Shown here: positions 18,007 through 26,472 of the stretch, piece after piece | How the letters are laid out: each line of letters starts with the position of its first letter | Position numbering within the stretch: the first letter of the stretch is position 1 | Assembly: GCA_045540335.1 (NCBI GenBank) | Contig: JAZQHC010000044.1 | Span: 1 to 64,000, forward strand | Direction of reading: 5' to 3' | Source: RGIG7213 sp045540335 | GTDB taxonomy: Bacteria; Bacillota; Clostridia; Oscillospirales; CAG-272 | Length of the DNA stretch: 64,000 nt | Notes under the pieces: generated by a model | What the model saw: the letters and a program-made list of their open reading frames with translations, nothing else | Told to the model about the DNA's origin: nothing | The model's database searches: none | Made by a program: the position numbers and the translations under genes

Positions 18007-18717
18007 ATGCGGCTTGATAAATTTTTTACCCACGTCGGGGTGATGACAAGGAAAGAATGCGCCGCTGCCGTAAAATGCGGCAGGGTGCGCGTTAACGGTG
18101 CGGCGGCTGCTAACAGTGCCGTACATATTTCCCCTGAAAACGACGTGATCACGCTTGACGGTGAGCGAGTACATTATATGGAATACGTATATATAATGCT
18201 TAATAAGCCTTCGGGGTACGTCAGCTCGACGGACGAGCCGGGCGAGCATACCGTTTTGGAATTGCTGTCGGATACCGTCGTTAAAATAGGCGTATTTCCG
18301 TGCGGTAGGCTTGATAAGGATACTACGGGTCTTTTGATAATGACGTCTGACGGGGATGCATGCCATAGGGCGCTTGCACCTAAAAGCCACGTTGATAAAA
18401 GGTATTATTTTGAATGTGCCGACGAATTGCTTTTAAAAGATATTGAAAAAATGAAAAACGGTATCACCCTGGCAGACGGTTATACGACCCTTCCGTGCGA
18501 TATAGAGGTGCTTGCACCGAAAAAAGGTATAATTACGTTAAGGGAAGGTAAGTATCACCAGATAAAGCGTATGCTCGGTGCTGTCGGAAATAAGATAACC
18601 GCGCTTAAACGGATATCATTCGGGCAGATCCTGCTTGACCCTACGCTTGAACCCGGGCAATGGCGCTATCTTACCGATGAAGAAATAAAATTGTTTACTG
18701 CAGAAAGGAAGAAGTAA
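18007..18717 (+). CDS. RsuA/RluB-family rRNA pseudouridine synthase
   Basis: About 236 residues; ATG 18007. An S4 RNA-binding domain occupies residues about 1-50 ('MRLDKFF', 'GRVRVNG'), followed by the catalytic domain with GRLDKDTTGLL (Asp103 nucleophile) and 'EGKYHQIKRM', typical of RsuA-like enzymes that convert a single uridine in ribosomal RNA to pseudouridine. The target site (16S U516-like or 23S) cannot be fixed from sequence. It sits between a small peptide gene and tex, both within one base, so all three are one transcript. Confidence 0.88.
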   Translation: MRLDKFFTHVGVMTRKECAAAVKCGRVRVNGAAAANSAVHISPENDVITLDGERVHYMEYVYIMLNKPSGYVSSTDEPGEHTVLELLSDTVVKIGVFPCGRLDKDTTGLLIMTSDGDACHRALAPKSHVDKRYYFECADELLLKDIEKMKNGITLADGYTTLPCDIEVLAPKKGIITLREGKYHQIKRMLGAVGNKITALKRISFGQILLDPTLEPGQWRYLTDEEIKLFTAERKK

Positions 18718-18718
18718 A

Positions 18719-20884
18719 ATGGATATTTTAAAAACACTTGCAAAAGAATTTCAGCTTAAGGATCAACAGGTTGCCAACACGGTAGAGCTTATTGATGCGG
18801 GCAACACCATTCCGTTTATTGCAAGGTACAGAAAAGAAGTTACAGGGTCGCTTGATGATACCGTTTTGCGTAACCTTTACGACAGATTGAATTATTTGCG
18901 TAACCTTGAAAAAAGAAAAGAAGAGGTTCGCAATTCCATAGAAGAACAGGGTAAACTTACCGACGAGATAGTTCAAGCCCTTGAAAAAGCACAGATACTT
19001 ACCGAAGTAGAGGATATCTATCGCCCGTTTAAGCCGAAACGTAAAACAAGGGCATCTGTCGCAAGGGAAAAGGGATTAGAGCCCTTGGCACAGCTTATAA
19101 TGCAGCAGTGCGAAAAATACGATACACCTATAATCGTTGAAGCAGAATCATACATAAGCGAAGAAAAAGAAGTAAACACGGCAGAAGAAGCACTTGCGGG
19201 CGCGCTTGATATCATTGCTGAAACCGTTTCGGATAATGCAGAATTGCGTAAGGATATCAGAAAATATACGTACGACAACGGCGTTATCGCTACCTCGAAG
19301 GCTAAAGAAGAGGAAAGCGTTTACGAAATGTACTACGAATATTCCGAAAAGGTAAGCAAAATACCCCCGCACAGGGTACTTGCAATAAACCGCGGCGAAA
19401 AGGAAGAATTTCTTAAAGTCGGTATTGATATAGGTAAAGAATCGGTTGTGGGCCTTATCCTTGATAAGGTTATAACCAATAAAAGCAGCGAAGCGTACGA
19501 ATACGTATTGGCTGCGGTAACCGACGGATACGAAAGGCTTATCGCGCCGTCTATTGAAAGAGAAATCAGAACGGATCTGTTTGATAATGCTTCCGAAGGT
19601 GCTATAAAGCTGTTTTCCGAAAACCTTAAAAATCTTCTTATGTCCCCCCCGCTTAAAGGAAAAACCACCCTTGGGCTTGACCCCGGATACAGAACGGGCT
19701 GTAAGCTTGCCGTTGTGGATAAAACGGGTAAGGTGCTTGACACGGCAGTTATCTACCCTACGATGAAGCAGGAATACAGAATAGAAGAAGCTAAAACGAT
19801 AGTAAAAAGATTGATAACGAAATACGGGGTGGATGTTGTGGCAATAGGCAACGGCACCGCTTCTAAAGAGTCGGAAATATTCATATGCGGCGTTCTGAAG
19901 GAAATGGATTGCGGCTGTAAATATACGATGGTAAGCGAAGCGGGTGCTTCGGTATATTCTGCATCAAAGCTTGCCGCAGACGAATTTCCCGATTTCGACG
20001 TTACGCAAAGAAGCGCGGTTTCGATAGCGCGCCGCCTGCAAGATCCCCTTGCGGAATTGGTTAAAATAGATCCCAAATCAATCGGCGTTGGGCAGTACCA
20101 GCACGATATGAAGCAGGCAAGGCTTGACGAGGCGTTAAGCGGCGTGGTTGAAGATTGCGTAAACTCTGTCGGGGTCGATCTTAATACGGCTTCACATTCG
20201 CTTCTTTCATATATTGCGGGTATAAACGCCACATCAGCAAAAAATATAGTTAAATACCGCGAAGAAAACGGTGAATTTGAAAGCCGTGCAGAGCTGCTTA
20301 AGGTTCCGCGTATCGGTGCAAAAGCATACGAGCAGTGCGCCGGCTTCTTGCGCGTATCCAACGGCGATGAAATACTTGATAATACGGGCGTTCACCCCGA
20401 ATCGTATTCTGCGGCGAAAAAATTGCTGAAAAAATACGGTTATACCGATGAAGATGTGCAATCCGGCAATCTCGTTCTTTTGGGTGAAAAGATAAAGCAA
20501 GAAGGCAAAGGAAAGGTTTGCGAAGAACTCGGTATAGGCGCACCCACGCTTGAAGATATTGTAAAAGAGCTTCAAAAGCCGGGCCGCGACGTGCGCGACA
20601 GCTTCCCCTTGCCCGAGCTGCGCGAGGATATCCTTGATATGGCAGACCTTAAACCGGATATGGAGCTTACGGGCGTTGTAAGAAACGTTATAGATTTCGG
20701 CGCGTTTGTTGATATCGGCGTTCATCAAGACGGATTGGTACATATTTCACGTCTTTCCAATAAATACGTAAAGCACCCGTCAGAGGTTGTGTCCGTAGGT
20801 GATAGGGTAACGGTATGGGTCGTTGATGTTGACGTTAAGAAGAAGCGCATAGCCCTTACGATGGTAAAACCCAAAAAACAGTGA
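18719..20884 (+). CDS. tex: Tex-family RNA-binding transcription accessory protein
   Basis: A 721-residue cytoplasmic protein, the usual Tex length. An N-terminal helical region contains 'TIPFIARYRKEVTG', followed by a YqgF-like RNase H fold ('LGLDPGYRTGCK'), a helix-hairpin-helix tract ('INATSAKNIVKYREENG', 'LLKVPRIGAKAYEQCAGF') and a C-terminal S1 domain (about residues 650-718, 'GVVRNVIDFGAFVDIG'). Tex is a conserved nucleic-acid-binding protein influencing transcription and stress tolerance. It starts one base after the rsuA-like gene, so it belongs to that operon. Confidence 0.94.
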   Translation: MDILKTLAKEFQLKDQQVANTVELIDAGNTIPFIARYRKEVTGSLDDTVLRNLYDRLNYLRNLEKRKEEVRNSIEEQGKLTDEIVQALEKAQILTEVEDIYRPFKPKRKTRASVAREKGLEPLAQLIMQQCEKYDTPIIVEAESYISEEKEVNTAEEALAGALDIIAETVSDNAELRKDIRKYTYDNGVIATSKAKEEESVYEMYYEYSEKVSKIPPHRVLAINRGEKEEFLKVGIDIGKESVVGLILDKVITNKSSEAYEYVLAAVTDGYERLIAPSIEREIRTDLFDNASEGAIKLFSENLKNLLMSPPLKGKTTLGLDPGYRTGCKLAVVDKTGKVLDTAVIYPTMKQEYRIEEAKTIVKRLITKYGVDVVAIGNGTASKESEIFICGVLKEMDCGCKYTMVSEAGASVYSASKLAADEFPDFDVTQRSAVSIARRLQDPLAELVKIDPKSIGVGQYQHDMKQARLDEALSGVVEDCVNSVGVDLNTASHSLLSYIAGINATSAKNIVKYREENGEFESRAELLKVPRIGAKAYEQCAGFLRVSNGDEILDNTGVHPESYSAAKKLLKKYGYTDEDVQSGNLVLLGEKIKQEGKGKVCEELGIGAPTLEDIVKELQKPGRDVRDSFPLPELREDILDMADLKPDMELTGVVRNVIDFGAFVDIGVHQDGLVHISRLSNKYVKHPSEVVSVGDRVTVWVVDVDVKKKRIALTMVKPKKQ

Positions 20885-20944
20885 TTTTAATATATTAAAA
20901 AATATTCGATTTTACTTTTCCTGTTTAAAATATTGTTCAAAAAA

Positions 20945-20965
20945 CTTTGTGAAAATTGCACAAAG
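20945..20965. promoter_or_regulatory. Palindrome CTTTGTG-N7-CACAAAG upstream of the ABC ATPase gene
   Basis: Perfect 7-bp arms (20945-20951 and 20959-20965) lie about 50 bases upstream of the candidate -10. It could be an operator for a sugar regulator, or a weak transcript end for tex. It does not match a Rex site (the spacing is off by one). Confidence 0.35.
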
Positions 20966-20995
20966 AAAGGGGCGAATTTTTGGGGAATAAACACC

Positions 20996-21024
20996 TTTAA
21001 AAATTCATCACTTTTTGATATAAT
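20996..21024 (+). promoter_or_regulatory. Candidate promoter for the ABC ATPase
   Basis: TTTAAA (20996-21001), a 17-base spacer, TATAAT (21019-21024). The -35 is poor, which fits regulated expression. Confidence 0.45.
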
Positions 21025-21092
21025 ACCTGTGTTAGAATTGAAAAAGTGTATCTGCACGTACAGCAGGTGCGAAAAATAGGAGGATTTTTATA

Positions 21093-22205
21093 ATGGCAAG
21101 TTTATCTTTAAAGCACATTTACAAAAAATATCCCGGCGGCGTTGTTGCCGTTTCCGACTTCTGCCTTGAAGTAAAGGATAAAGAATTTATAATCTTCGTT
21201 GGTCCTTCCGGTTGCGGTAAATCCACAACGTTGCGTATGATCGCAGGCCTTGAAGAGATCACAGAAGGCGAATTGTTCATCGGCGACAAGCTTGTTAACG
21301 ATGTTGCACCTAAGGACAGAGATATCGCCATGGTGTTCCAAAACTACGCGTTGTATCCGCATATGACAGTGTTCGAAAACATGGCGTTCGGTCTTAAGCT
21401 TCGCAAAACACCCAAGGCTGAAATTAAGCGCAGGGTTGAAGAAGCAGCTCGTATCCTTGATATAGAACACCTTTTGGAAAGACGCCCGAAGGCGCTCTCC
21501 GGCGGTCAGAAACAGCGTGTTGCATTGGGCCGTGCGATCGTTCGTAATCCTAAAGTCTTCCTTCTCGACGAACCGTTGTCCAACCTTGATGCTAAGCTGC
21601 GTGCTGCCATGCGTTCAGAGCTTACAAAGCTTCACAAGAAGCTCGAAACTACGTTCGTATATGTAACGCACGACCAGGTAGAAGCTATGACGATGGCTAC
21701 CCGTATCGTTGTTATGAAAGACGGTAAGATCCAACAGGTTGATACACCTCAAAACCTTTACGATAAGCCTAACAGGGTCTTCGTTGCAGGCTTTATCGGC
21801 ACACCTCAAATGAACTTCATCGAATCCACGCTTACACAAAGCGGCAGCGATGTATATATCGAATTCGCAGGCAACAAAATGAAGCTTCCCGCAGACAAAG
21901 CAAGCGCCCCCGAATTGAAAGAATACATCGGTAAGGAAGTTATCGTAGGTATCCGCCCTGAATGTATCCACGACGAAGAAATGTACGTTTCCCAGTTTGC
22001 TGAATCTGCTATTGATACATACGTAGAAGTTACAGAGCTTATGGGTGCTGAAATCTACTTGTACCTCAAAACAGGCGAACAAAACCTTATCGCGCGCGTA
22101 TCCTCCCGTTCACAGGCAAGGGCAGGGGACAACATTAAGGTTGCATTCGACGTTACAAGGGTCCACATCTTTGACAAAGATACAGAAGAGTGCATAATCC
22201 ACTGA
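21093..22205 (+). CDS. msmX: UgpC/MsmX-type sugar ABC transporter ATPase
   Basis: A 370-residue ATPase with AGGAGG before the ATG. Walker A is GPSGCGKST (37-45), followed by the Q-loop FQNYALYPH, signature LSGGQKQR, Walker B VFLLDEPLSNLDAKLR and H-switch THDQ. The C-terminal roughly 130 residues form the MalK-like OB-fold (TOBE) regulatory domain. In Firmicutes such ATPases commonly energise several sugar permeases encoded elsewhere; no permease or binding-protein gene is adjacent, which fits a shared ATPase. The symbol is a family label, since UgpC, MalK and MsmK are equally possible by sequence. Confidence 0.85.
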   Translation: MASLSLKHIYKKYPGGVVAVSDFCLEVKDKEFIIFVGPSGCGKSTTLRMIAGLEEITEGELFIGDKLVNDVAPKDRDIAMVFQNYALYPHMTVFENMAFGLKLRKTPKAEIKRRVEEAARILDIEHLLERRPKALSGGQKQRVALGRAIVRNPKVFLLDEPLSNLDAKLRAAMRSELTKLHKKLETTFVYVTHDQVEAMTMATRIVVMKDGKIQQVDTPQNLYDKPNRVFVAGFIGTPQMNFIESTLTQSGSDVYIEFAGNKMKLPADKASAPELKEYIGKEVIVGIRPECIHDEEMYVSQFAESAIDTYVEVTELMGAEIYLYLKTGEQNLIARVSSRSQARAGDNIKVAFDVTRVHIFDKDTEECIIH

Positions 22206-22228
22206 TCGTTGTGTAAAATATAAAATTC

Positions 22229-22263
22229 AAAGCAGTCGAATATGCATATTGTTCGGCTGCTTT
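22229..22263 (+). terminator. Hairpin after the ABC ATPase gene
   Basis: A 12-bp stem (22229-22240 with 22252-22263, one G-U pair) and an 11-base loop lie 23 bases after the stop. The U-tract is poor (TTTATG), so it is a weak terminator or mRNA 3'-end stabiliser. Confidence 0.45.
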
Positions 22264-22317
22264 ATGAATATACGGGCTTTTTACCCGTTTGCTGAACATA
22301 AGAAAGGAAAGTTTTCC

Positions 22318-24270
22318 ATGAAAAAAAGAATTTTTTCAAGTATCCTCGTAATTGCGATGCTTGCATCCGCCTTGATGTCTTGTAAAGACGGAGAGGGGGA
22401 TTCTTCAAACGCGACAGATACTGCAGCTGAAAGCACACAGCAAGGCACTACCGAAGAAACGGTTTACCCTTCGGAATTAGATAATTACGCAGGTACGCCT
22501 GCATATACCGTAGATGGTGATAATATCATTGTTGACGGTGTGTCGTACCCCAACAAAAACAACTTCAACTGCGGCCCTATGGTTGCAACAGACGATCTCG
22601 GCAGGGAATTAAGCACGGCTGAAGATACTAAAAATTATTCAGAAGAAGAAAGGCAGGTTGGTCTGTTCTACTTCTTATGGATGGGTCAGCACGGCGACAG
22701 CGGCGCATTTAATATGACGGAGATCATAGAAAAGGGCGGCGCAGATGCAAAGTTTGCTTCCTATAAGGGCTGGGGCCCCGTAGGCGCAATGCACTTTTTT
22801 GCAGAACCCTTGTACGGCTATTATTACAGCTCTGATAAATGGGTTATCCGCAAGCACGTTGAAGAATTGACGAACGCTAATATAGACTTTTTGTATCTTG
22901 ATACAACAAACGGATACGCATATCAGGGTAACTCCCGTGCGCTGATGGAAGTGTTGAATGAGATGTATCAACAGGGCTGGGATGTACCGAAGGTTGTTTT
23001 CTATACACATACATGGTGTGCAGATACGGTAAACGATATTTATTCCGCTATATATAAGCCGAACTATTGCCCCGACATTTGGTACATGGTTGACGGCAAG
23101 CCCCTTATAATTGCATACGATAAAGCATCCTCGGGCGCGGATTCGTACGTTACAGACCCCGTGCAGAGAAACTTCTTCTCTTTCCGTATGCCCCAGTGGC
23201 CCAATGAACCTTCGGTTGCATCGGGCGGATGGCCTTGGATGGACTTCGAGCGTCCTCAAAGAGTATTCAACTACAACGGCAAGGCAGATGCTGTAAGTGT
23301 TTCCATTGCACAGCACTCGGGCACGATATGCTTCTCTGATTCGGCTGTTTACGGTAATAACAGCAACCGCGGAAGAAGCTTCCATAACGGCAGAAACGAC
23401 AGATCTGAAAAAGCATACCTGTATGGTTATAACTTCCAGGAACAATGGGATATCGCACTTGAATCCGATGCTAAGTATATCCTTGTAACAAGCTGGAACG
23501 AATGGGTCGCACAACGTCAGAATAACCCTGCAAAGGTAGAATTCGTTGATACCTGCGATATTGAATTCAGCCGTGACGCTGAAATGATGCGCGGCGGATA
23601 CTTTGACAACTACTATATGCAGTTGATCGAAAATGTACGGGCTGCAAAGGGCGTTGCCCCCACGTTGGTTCAGGATACAAGAAAACTGATAGATATCAAC
23701 GGCTCATTCGATCAATGGAATGATATTCTCGTAACGTACAGCGACCTTAAGGGCGATACAGCAGATAGAGACAGTATCGTATTCGGTAAACAAAAGGTTA
23801 CAGATACCTTGGGCAGAAACGATATCGTTGCATCAAAGATCGTATATGATACTAAATATGCGTATTTCTATGTAAAGACTGCGGAAGATATTTCTGCTTT
23901 CAATACAGATTCTACCTGGATGCAGTTGTTTATAAATGCAGATAACGCAACAAGCGGCTGGTATGGATTCGATTATATCGTAAACCACAAGGCATCGTCT
24001 GCTAACAAAACAACGCTTGCAAAATGCACATCCTCGGATAATACGTTTGCATTTGAAACAGCAGAAGAAATAGATTATAAGATAGAAGGCAATCAAATGA
24101 TGGTTAAAGTGCCGTTGGCTTCTTTGGGCATCACAGATTACAACAAGATCAATTTCTCCTTCAAATGGGTTGATAGTGAAGACGTAGTTGATTCTATGGA
24201 AGAAATGTACACCTCCGGCGATGCTGCCCCCCACGGCAGATTGAACTTCGTGTTCCAAAACCACAAATAA
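22318..24270 (+). CDS. Lipoprotein with GH71/GH99-like glycosidase domain
   Basis: About 650 residues; ATG 22318 follows an AAAGGAAAG site. The signal peptide ends in a lipobox (LMSC), so it is membrane-anchored outside the cell. The middle region (about 100-420) reads 'GLFYFLWMGQHG', 'LYLDTTNG', 'KPLIIAYD' and 'TSWNEW', resembling the TIM-barrel of the GH71/GH99-like group acting on alpha-mannan or alpha-glucan. The C-terminal part (about 455-650) has 'DINGSFDQW' followed by beta-rich sequence, like a CBM9-type carbohydrate-binding domain. A substrate cannot be assigned. The neighbouring sugar ATPase fits a role in glycan foraging. Confidence 0.7.
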   Translation: MKKRIFSSILVIAMLASALMSCKDGEGDSSNATDTAAESTQQGTTEETVYPSELDNYAGTPAYTVDGDNIIVDGVSYPNKNNFNCGPMVATDDLGRELSTAEDTKNYSEEERQVGLFYFLWMGQHGDSGAFNMTEIIEKGGADAKFASYKGWGPVGAMHFFAEPLYGYYYSSDKWVIRKHVEELTNANIDFLYLDTTNGYAYQGNSRALMEVLNEMYQQGWDVPKVVFYTHTWCADTVNDIYSAIYKPNYCPDIWYMVDGKPLIIAYDKASSGADSYVTDPVQRNFFSFRMPQWPNEPSVASGGWPWMDFERPQRVFNYNGKADAVSVSIAQHSGTICFSDSAVYGNNSNRGRSFHNGRNDRSEKAYLYGYNFQEQWDIALESDAKYILVTSWNEWVAQRQNNPAKVEFVDTCDIEFSRDAEMMRGGYFDNYYMQLIENVRAAKGVAPTLVQDTRKLIDINGSFDQWNDILVTYSDLKGDTADRDSIVFGKQKVTDTLGRNDIVASKIVYDTKYAYFYVKTAEDISAFNTDSTWMQLFINADNATSGWYGFDYIVNHKASSANKTTLAKCTSSDNTFAFETAEEIDYKIEGNQMMVKVPLASLGITDYNKINFSFKWVDSEDVVDSMEEMYTSGDAAPHGRLNFVFQNHK

Positions 24271-24277
24271 TGCTTTT

Positions 24278-24313
24278 AAAGGCCGTTGCTTGGTGCAACG
24301 GCCTTTGCTTTTT
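24278..24313 (+). terminator. Intrinsic terminator
   Basis: AAAGGCCGTTGC (24278-24289) pairs with GCAACGGCCTTT (24294-24305) and is followed by GCTTTTTG, eight bases after the lipoprotein stop. Confidence 0.85.
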
Positions 24314-24343
24314 GAAAAAAATAAAGTTTTTTTCAAAAAGGTA

Positions 24344-24371
24344 TTGACAAATTCGTTGTTTTGTGTATAAT
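24344..24371 (+). promoter_or_regulatory. Strong promoter for tRNA-Leu
   Basis: TTGACA (24344-24349), a 16-base spacer, TATAAT (24366-24371), about 32 bases before the tRNA. Confidence 0.85.
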
Positions 24372-24403
24372 ATATACCGTTGCGTTAAGTTTGCGCACAA
24401 TAT

Positions 24404-24488
24404 GCGAGAGTGGCGGAACTGGCAGACGCGCACGTTTGAGGGGCGTGTGGATTTCACCGTACGGGTTCAAGTCCCGTTTCTCGCACCA
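24404..24488 (+). tRNA. tRNA-Leu, anticodon GAG
   Basis: An 85-base type II tRNA with acceptor GCGAGAG paired to TTCTCGC (one G-U), anticodon stem CACGT/GCGTG around loop TTGAGGG (anticodon GAG, reading CUC and CUU), a long variable arm, T-arm ACGGG-TTCAAGT-CCCGT, and an encoded CCA. It has its own promoter and terminator. Confidence 0.95.
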
Positions 24489-24489
24489 T

Positions 24490-24525
24490 AAAAAGTCACC
24501 TTTGCATGGCAAGGGTGACTTTTTT
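24490..24525 (+). terminator. Intrinsic terminator of tRNA-Leu
   Basis: AAAAAGTCACC pairs with GGGTGACTTTTT around a short loop and ends in a T-run, directly after the CCA. Confidence 0.9.
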
Positions 24526-24670
24526 CAGTAATTACGCGCGTTATACCTTTAATATAAATTTAGTTGGCTTGATGATACACGCCGTCGGTATATAAAGTGT
24601 TTAACATCATATTCCAACGCCTTAAAACACGATAATTTAATTTGATAAATAAAAGCTTGTAGGTGAATAT

Positions 24671-25456
24671 GTGAATAGCGTAAATAAGACTTTGTATATT
24701 CCTTTGTACGGTAAATCATACGTAAGTGAAAAAGGGCTGTTTCTTAATGATAAAAAAGCAGAGGAAATTTGGAAAAATGAAAAATTTTCTCTTAAAGGTA
24801 AATCAAAATCTAAATGGCTTGCTTATTATATGGGGATTCGTTCTGCTGTTTTTGATGAATGGATAAAGCGCAAAATGTCGGAATGGCATGATGCTGACGT
24901 AATTCATATCGGCTGCGGTTTGGATAGCCGTGTAATAAGGGTAAAAGCAGAAAAACGTAAATGGTATGACGTAGATTTTCCAAATGTGATCGAAGAAAGA
25001 AAAAGGTACTACGCAGAATCAACCAACTATAAAATGATTGGCGCTGATGTAAGAGATTGCAGGTGGCTTGCAAGTGTTGATAAAAGCAGATCTGCAATTA
25101 TTGTTATGGAAGGCGTCAGTATGTACCTAACCGTTGAAGAAATGCGAAATCTTGCAGAAGGTCTGTGCAGTAATTTTGAAAGAATCGCACTTTTGGCAGA
25201 TTGTTATACTTCTTTTGCCGCGAAAATGTCAAAACGAAGAAATCCGATAAACGACGTGGGTGTAACCGAGGTTTACGGTATAGACTCTCCGCAAATTTAC
25301 AACAACGGGCAATTTGGCTTTGTAAAAGAACACACAATGATACCTAAAAAATACATAGATGAACTAAAGGGCTTTGAAAGGTTCGTTTTTGCAAAGCTTT
25401 ACGCAGGTAACTTTTCGAAAAAGCTGTACCGTTTGTTTGAGTATGAAAAAAAGTAA
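24671..25456 (+). CDS. Leucine carboxyl methyltransferase (LCM/PPM)-family SAM methyltransferase
   Basis: A 261-residue cytoplasmic protein; GTG start at 24671 with AGGTGA four bases upstream. It has the motif I glycine loop IHIGCGLDSRV (SAM binding), a conserved 'WYDVDFPNVIEERK' and 'IVMEGVSMYL'. These match the LCM family, which in bacteria includes TcmP-like and PPM-type O-methyltransferases; the substrate here is unknown. The 145 bases upstream, after the tRNA terminator, show no clear promoter. Confidence 0.8.
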   Translation: MNSVNKTLYIPLYGKSYVSEKGLFLNDKKAEEIWKNEKFSLKGKSKSKWLAYYMGIRSAVFDEWIKRKMSEWHDADVIHIGCGLDSRVIRVKAEKRKWYDVDFPNVIEERKRYYAESTNYKMIGADVRDCRWLASVDKSRSAIIVMEGVSMYLTVEEMRNLAEGLCSNFERIALLADCYTSFAAKMSKRRNPINDVGVTEVYGIDSPQIYNNGQFGFVKEHTMIPKKYIDELKGFERFVFAKLYAGNFSKKLYRLFEYEKK

Positions 25457-25596
25457 ATCGAAAATTTATCAAGTAACGGTGCATACGTTTACCGTTGTTT
25501 TGCAAAAAAATGCTATCTGTTGTTAAAAAGCAGATGATATATCTATTCGAATATATAAAATAACCGGTATTATATTGACGCACGGCATAAAATTTG

Positions 25597-25625
25597 TTGA
25601 CATATGCAAAACTGTGTGATATTAT
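25597..25625 (+). promoter_or_regulatory. Sigma-A-type promoter for 25648-26081
   Basis: TTGACA (25597-25602), a 17-base spacer, TATTAT (25620-25625). The start site would fall near 25632, giving a very short leader that begins almost at the ribosome site GGGAGG. Confidence 0.7.
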
Positions 25626-25647
25626 TTTAGAAGTGGGAGGCGTGTTT

Positions 25648-25866
25648 ATGATGAAAATATTGGAAAATAAGATATTCAGATGTTTTTTGTCCTCGCTGTT
25701 GTTCGGCGTGATTTATTTTTTTATGTATTTAATAACCGGCGATCAAGTGGAATTCGATAAGCTGCTGATTTCTATGGCACTTTATTTTATTATCATGTGT
25801 TTGCTGCATCTTATTGCACCCAAATTAAGAAAAGCTTTGGGCCACGATAAAAATAACACCAAATAA
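25648..25866 (+). CDS. Small membrane protein (about 72 residues)
   Basis: ATG 25648 is seven bases after GGGAGG (25635-25640); an adjacent ATG at 25651 is also possible. Two hydrophobic helices ('CFLSSLLFGVIYFFMYLI' and 'LLISMALYFIIMCLLHLI') flank a short acidic loop, with a basic C-terminal tail. No family recognised. It is followed by a DUF4177 gene after 35 bases, likely one transcript. Confidence 0.6.
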   Translation: MMKILENKIFRCFLSSLLFGVIYFFMYLITGDQVEFDKLLISMALYFIIMCLLHLIAPKLRKALGHDKNNTK

Positions 25867-25901
25867 TATTATTGATCTGAATGTAGTCAAAAGGAGAAAA
25901 A

Positions 25902-26081
25902 ATGAAAGAATACAAAATTGTTTATCTGAATAAAGGACTTAAACTGTCACGCGAAAAGGATCTGCAACAGGTAGAAAAAATTGTGAACGAATACGTTGCA
26001 CAAGGCTGGCAGCTTCAACAGATAGTTTCGCCTGCCGAAAGCATAGGTGCAATGATAGGCGTATTTTACAAAGAAAGGTAA
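25902..26081 (+). CDS. DUF4177-like small protein
   Basis: A 59-residue protein with ATG 25902 and AAGGAG at 25891 as ribosome site. It starts MKEYKIVYLNKGLK and carries 'EYVAQGWQLQQIVSP' followed by a G-x-M-x-G-x-FYK ending, the pattern of DUF4177 proteins. Function unknown; cytoplasmic. It is co-transcribed with the small membrane protein upstream and closed by the terminator at 26128. Confidence 0.75.
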   Translation: MKEYKIVYLNKGLKLSREKDLQQVEKIVNEYVAQGWQLQQIVSPAESIGAMIGVFYKER

Positions 26082-26127
26082 TTTCAAAATCAGATTTGTA
26101 CTTATTAGCAAATTGATAAAAAATGTT

Positions 26128-26170
26128 AAAAAATAACATCTTCAAGCAGTTTTGACGATGTTATTTTTTT
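26128..26170 (+). terminator. Intrinsic terminator
   Basis: The stem AAAAATAACATC pairs with GATGTTATTTTT around a 16-base loop and is followed by a T-run. Confidence 0.85.
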
Positions 26171-26260
26171 GTTTTGTGAGGTTTTCGCGGTAATATAACA
26201 AAATGCGAAATATTTTAAAAAAATAAATAACATATTTTCAGTTTTTTTTGACAAAATACC

Positions 26261-26289
26261 TTGAAAATATTCTTGGAATGTACTATAAT
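26261..26289 (+). promoter_or_regulatory. Sigma-A-type promoter for the dehydrogenase-fumarase genes
   Basis: TTGAAA (26261-26266), a 17-base spacer, TATAAT (26284-26289). It is the only convincing promoter I find for the whole 26473-38917 gene string. Confidence 0.7.
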
Positions 26290-26430
26290 CATTGAGGTTA
26301 GATATATAATAATATTTAAATATATCCAAACGAAAACATTAAAACGGTTTTTGTTAAATCCAAACATATTTTCTTGTAAATATTTTCGGTAAAAAAATAT
26401 GCTTTGGAAAATAAAATTTGAAACGTAATT

Positions 26431-26448
26431 CTGTTCACTAACAGTGAA
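26431..26448. promoter_or_regulatory. Overlapping inverted repeats before the dehydrogenase ribosome site
   Basis: TTCACT-AAC-AGTGAA (26434-26448) and CTGTT-CACT-AACAG (26431-26444) share bases. They could be an operator or a small RNA hairpin controlling translation of the first gene. Not a recognised Rex or CcpA site. Confidence 0.35.
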
Positions 26449-26472
26449 TAAAAATAGAAGAGGAATGAAATT

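Larger units (their letters stand above)
26082..26472. other. Intergenic region upstream of the succinate-branch operon
   Basis: This holds the DUF4177 terminator (26128-26170), a promoter (26261-26289) and a leader of about 180 bases. The leader is AT-rich and ends with overlapping inverted repeats at 26431-26448 (CTGTT-CACT-AACAG and TTCACT-AAC-AGTGAA), about ten bases before the ribosome site (GAGGAAT). I see no known riboswitch fold. Confidence 0.5.

Noticed and set aside
20945..20965. Rex redox-regulator operator
   Set aside because: The palindrome has TTGTGAA-like arms but a 3-base centre where Rex sites need 4, and it precedes a sugar ATPase gene, not a redox gene.
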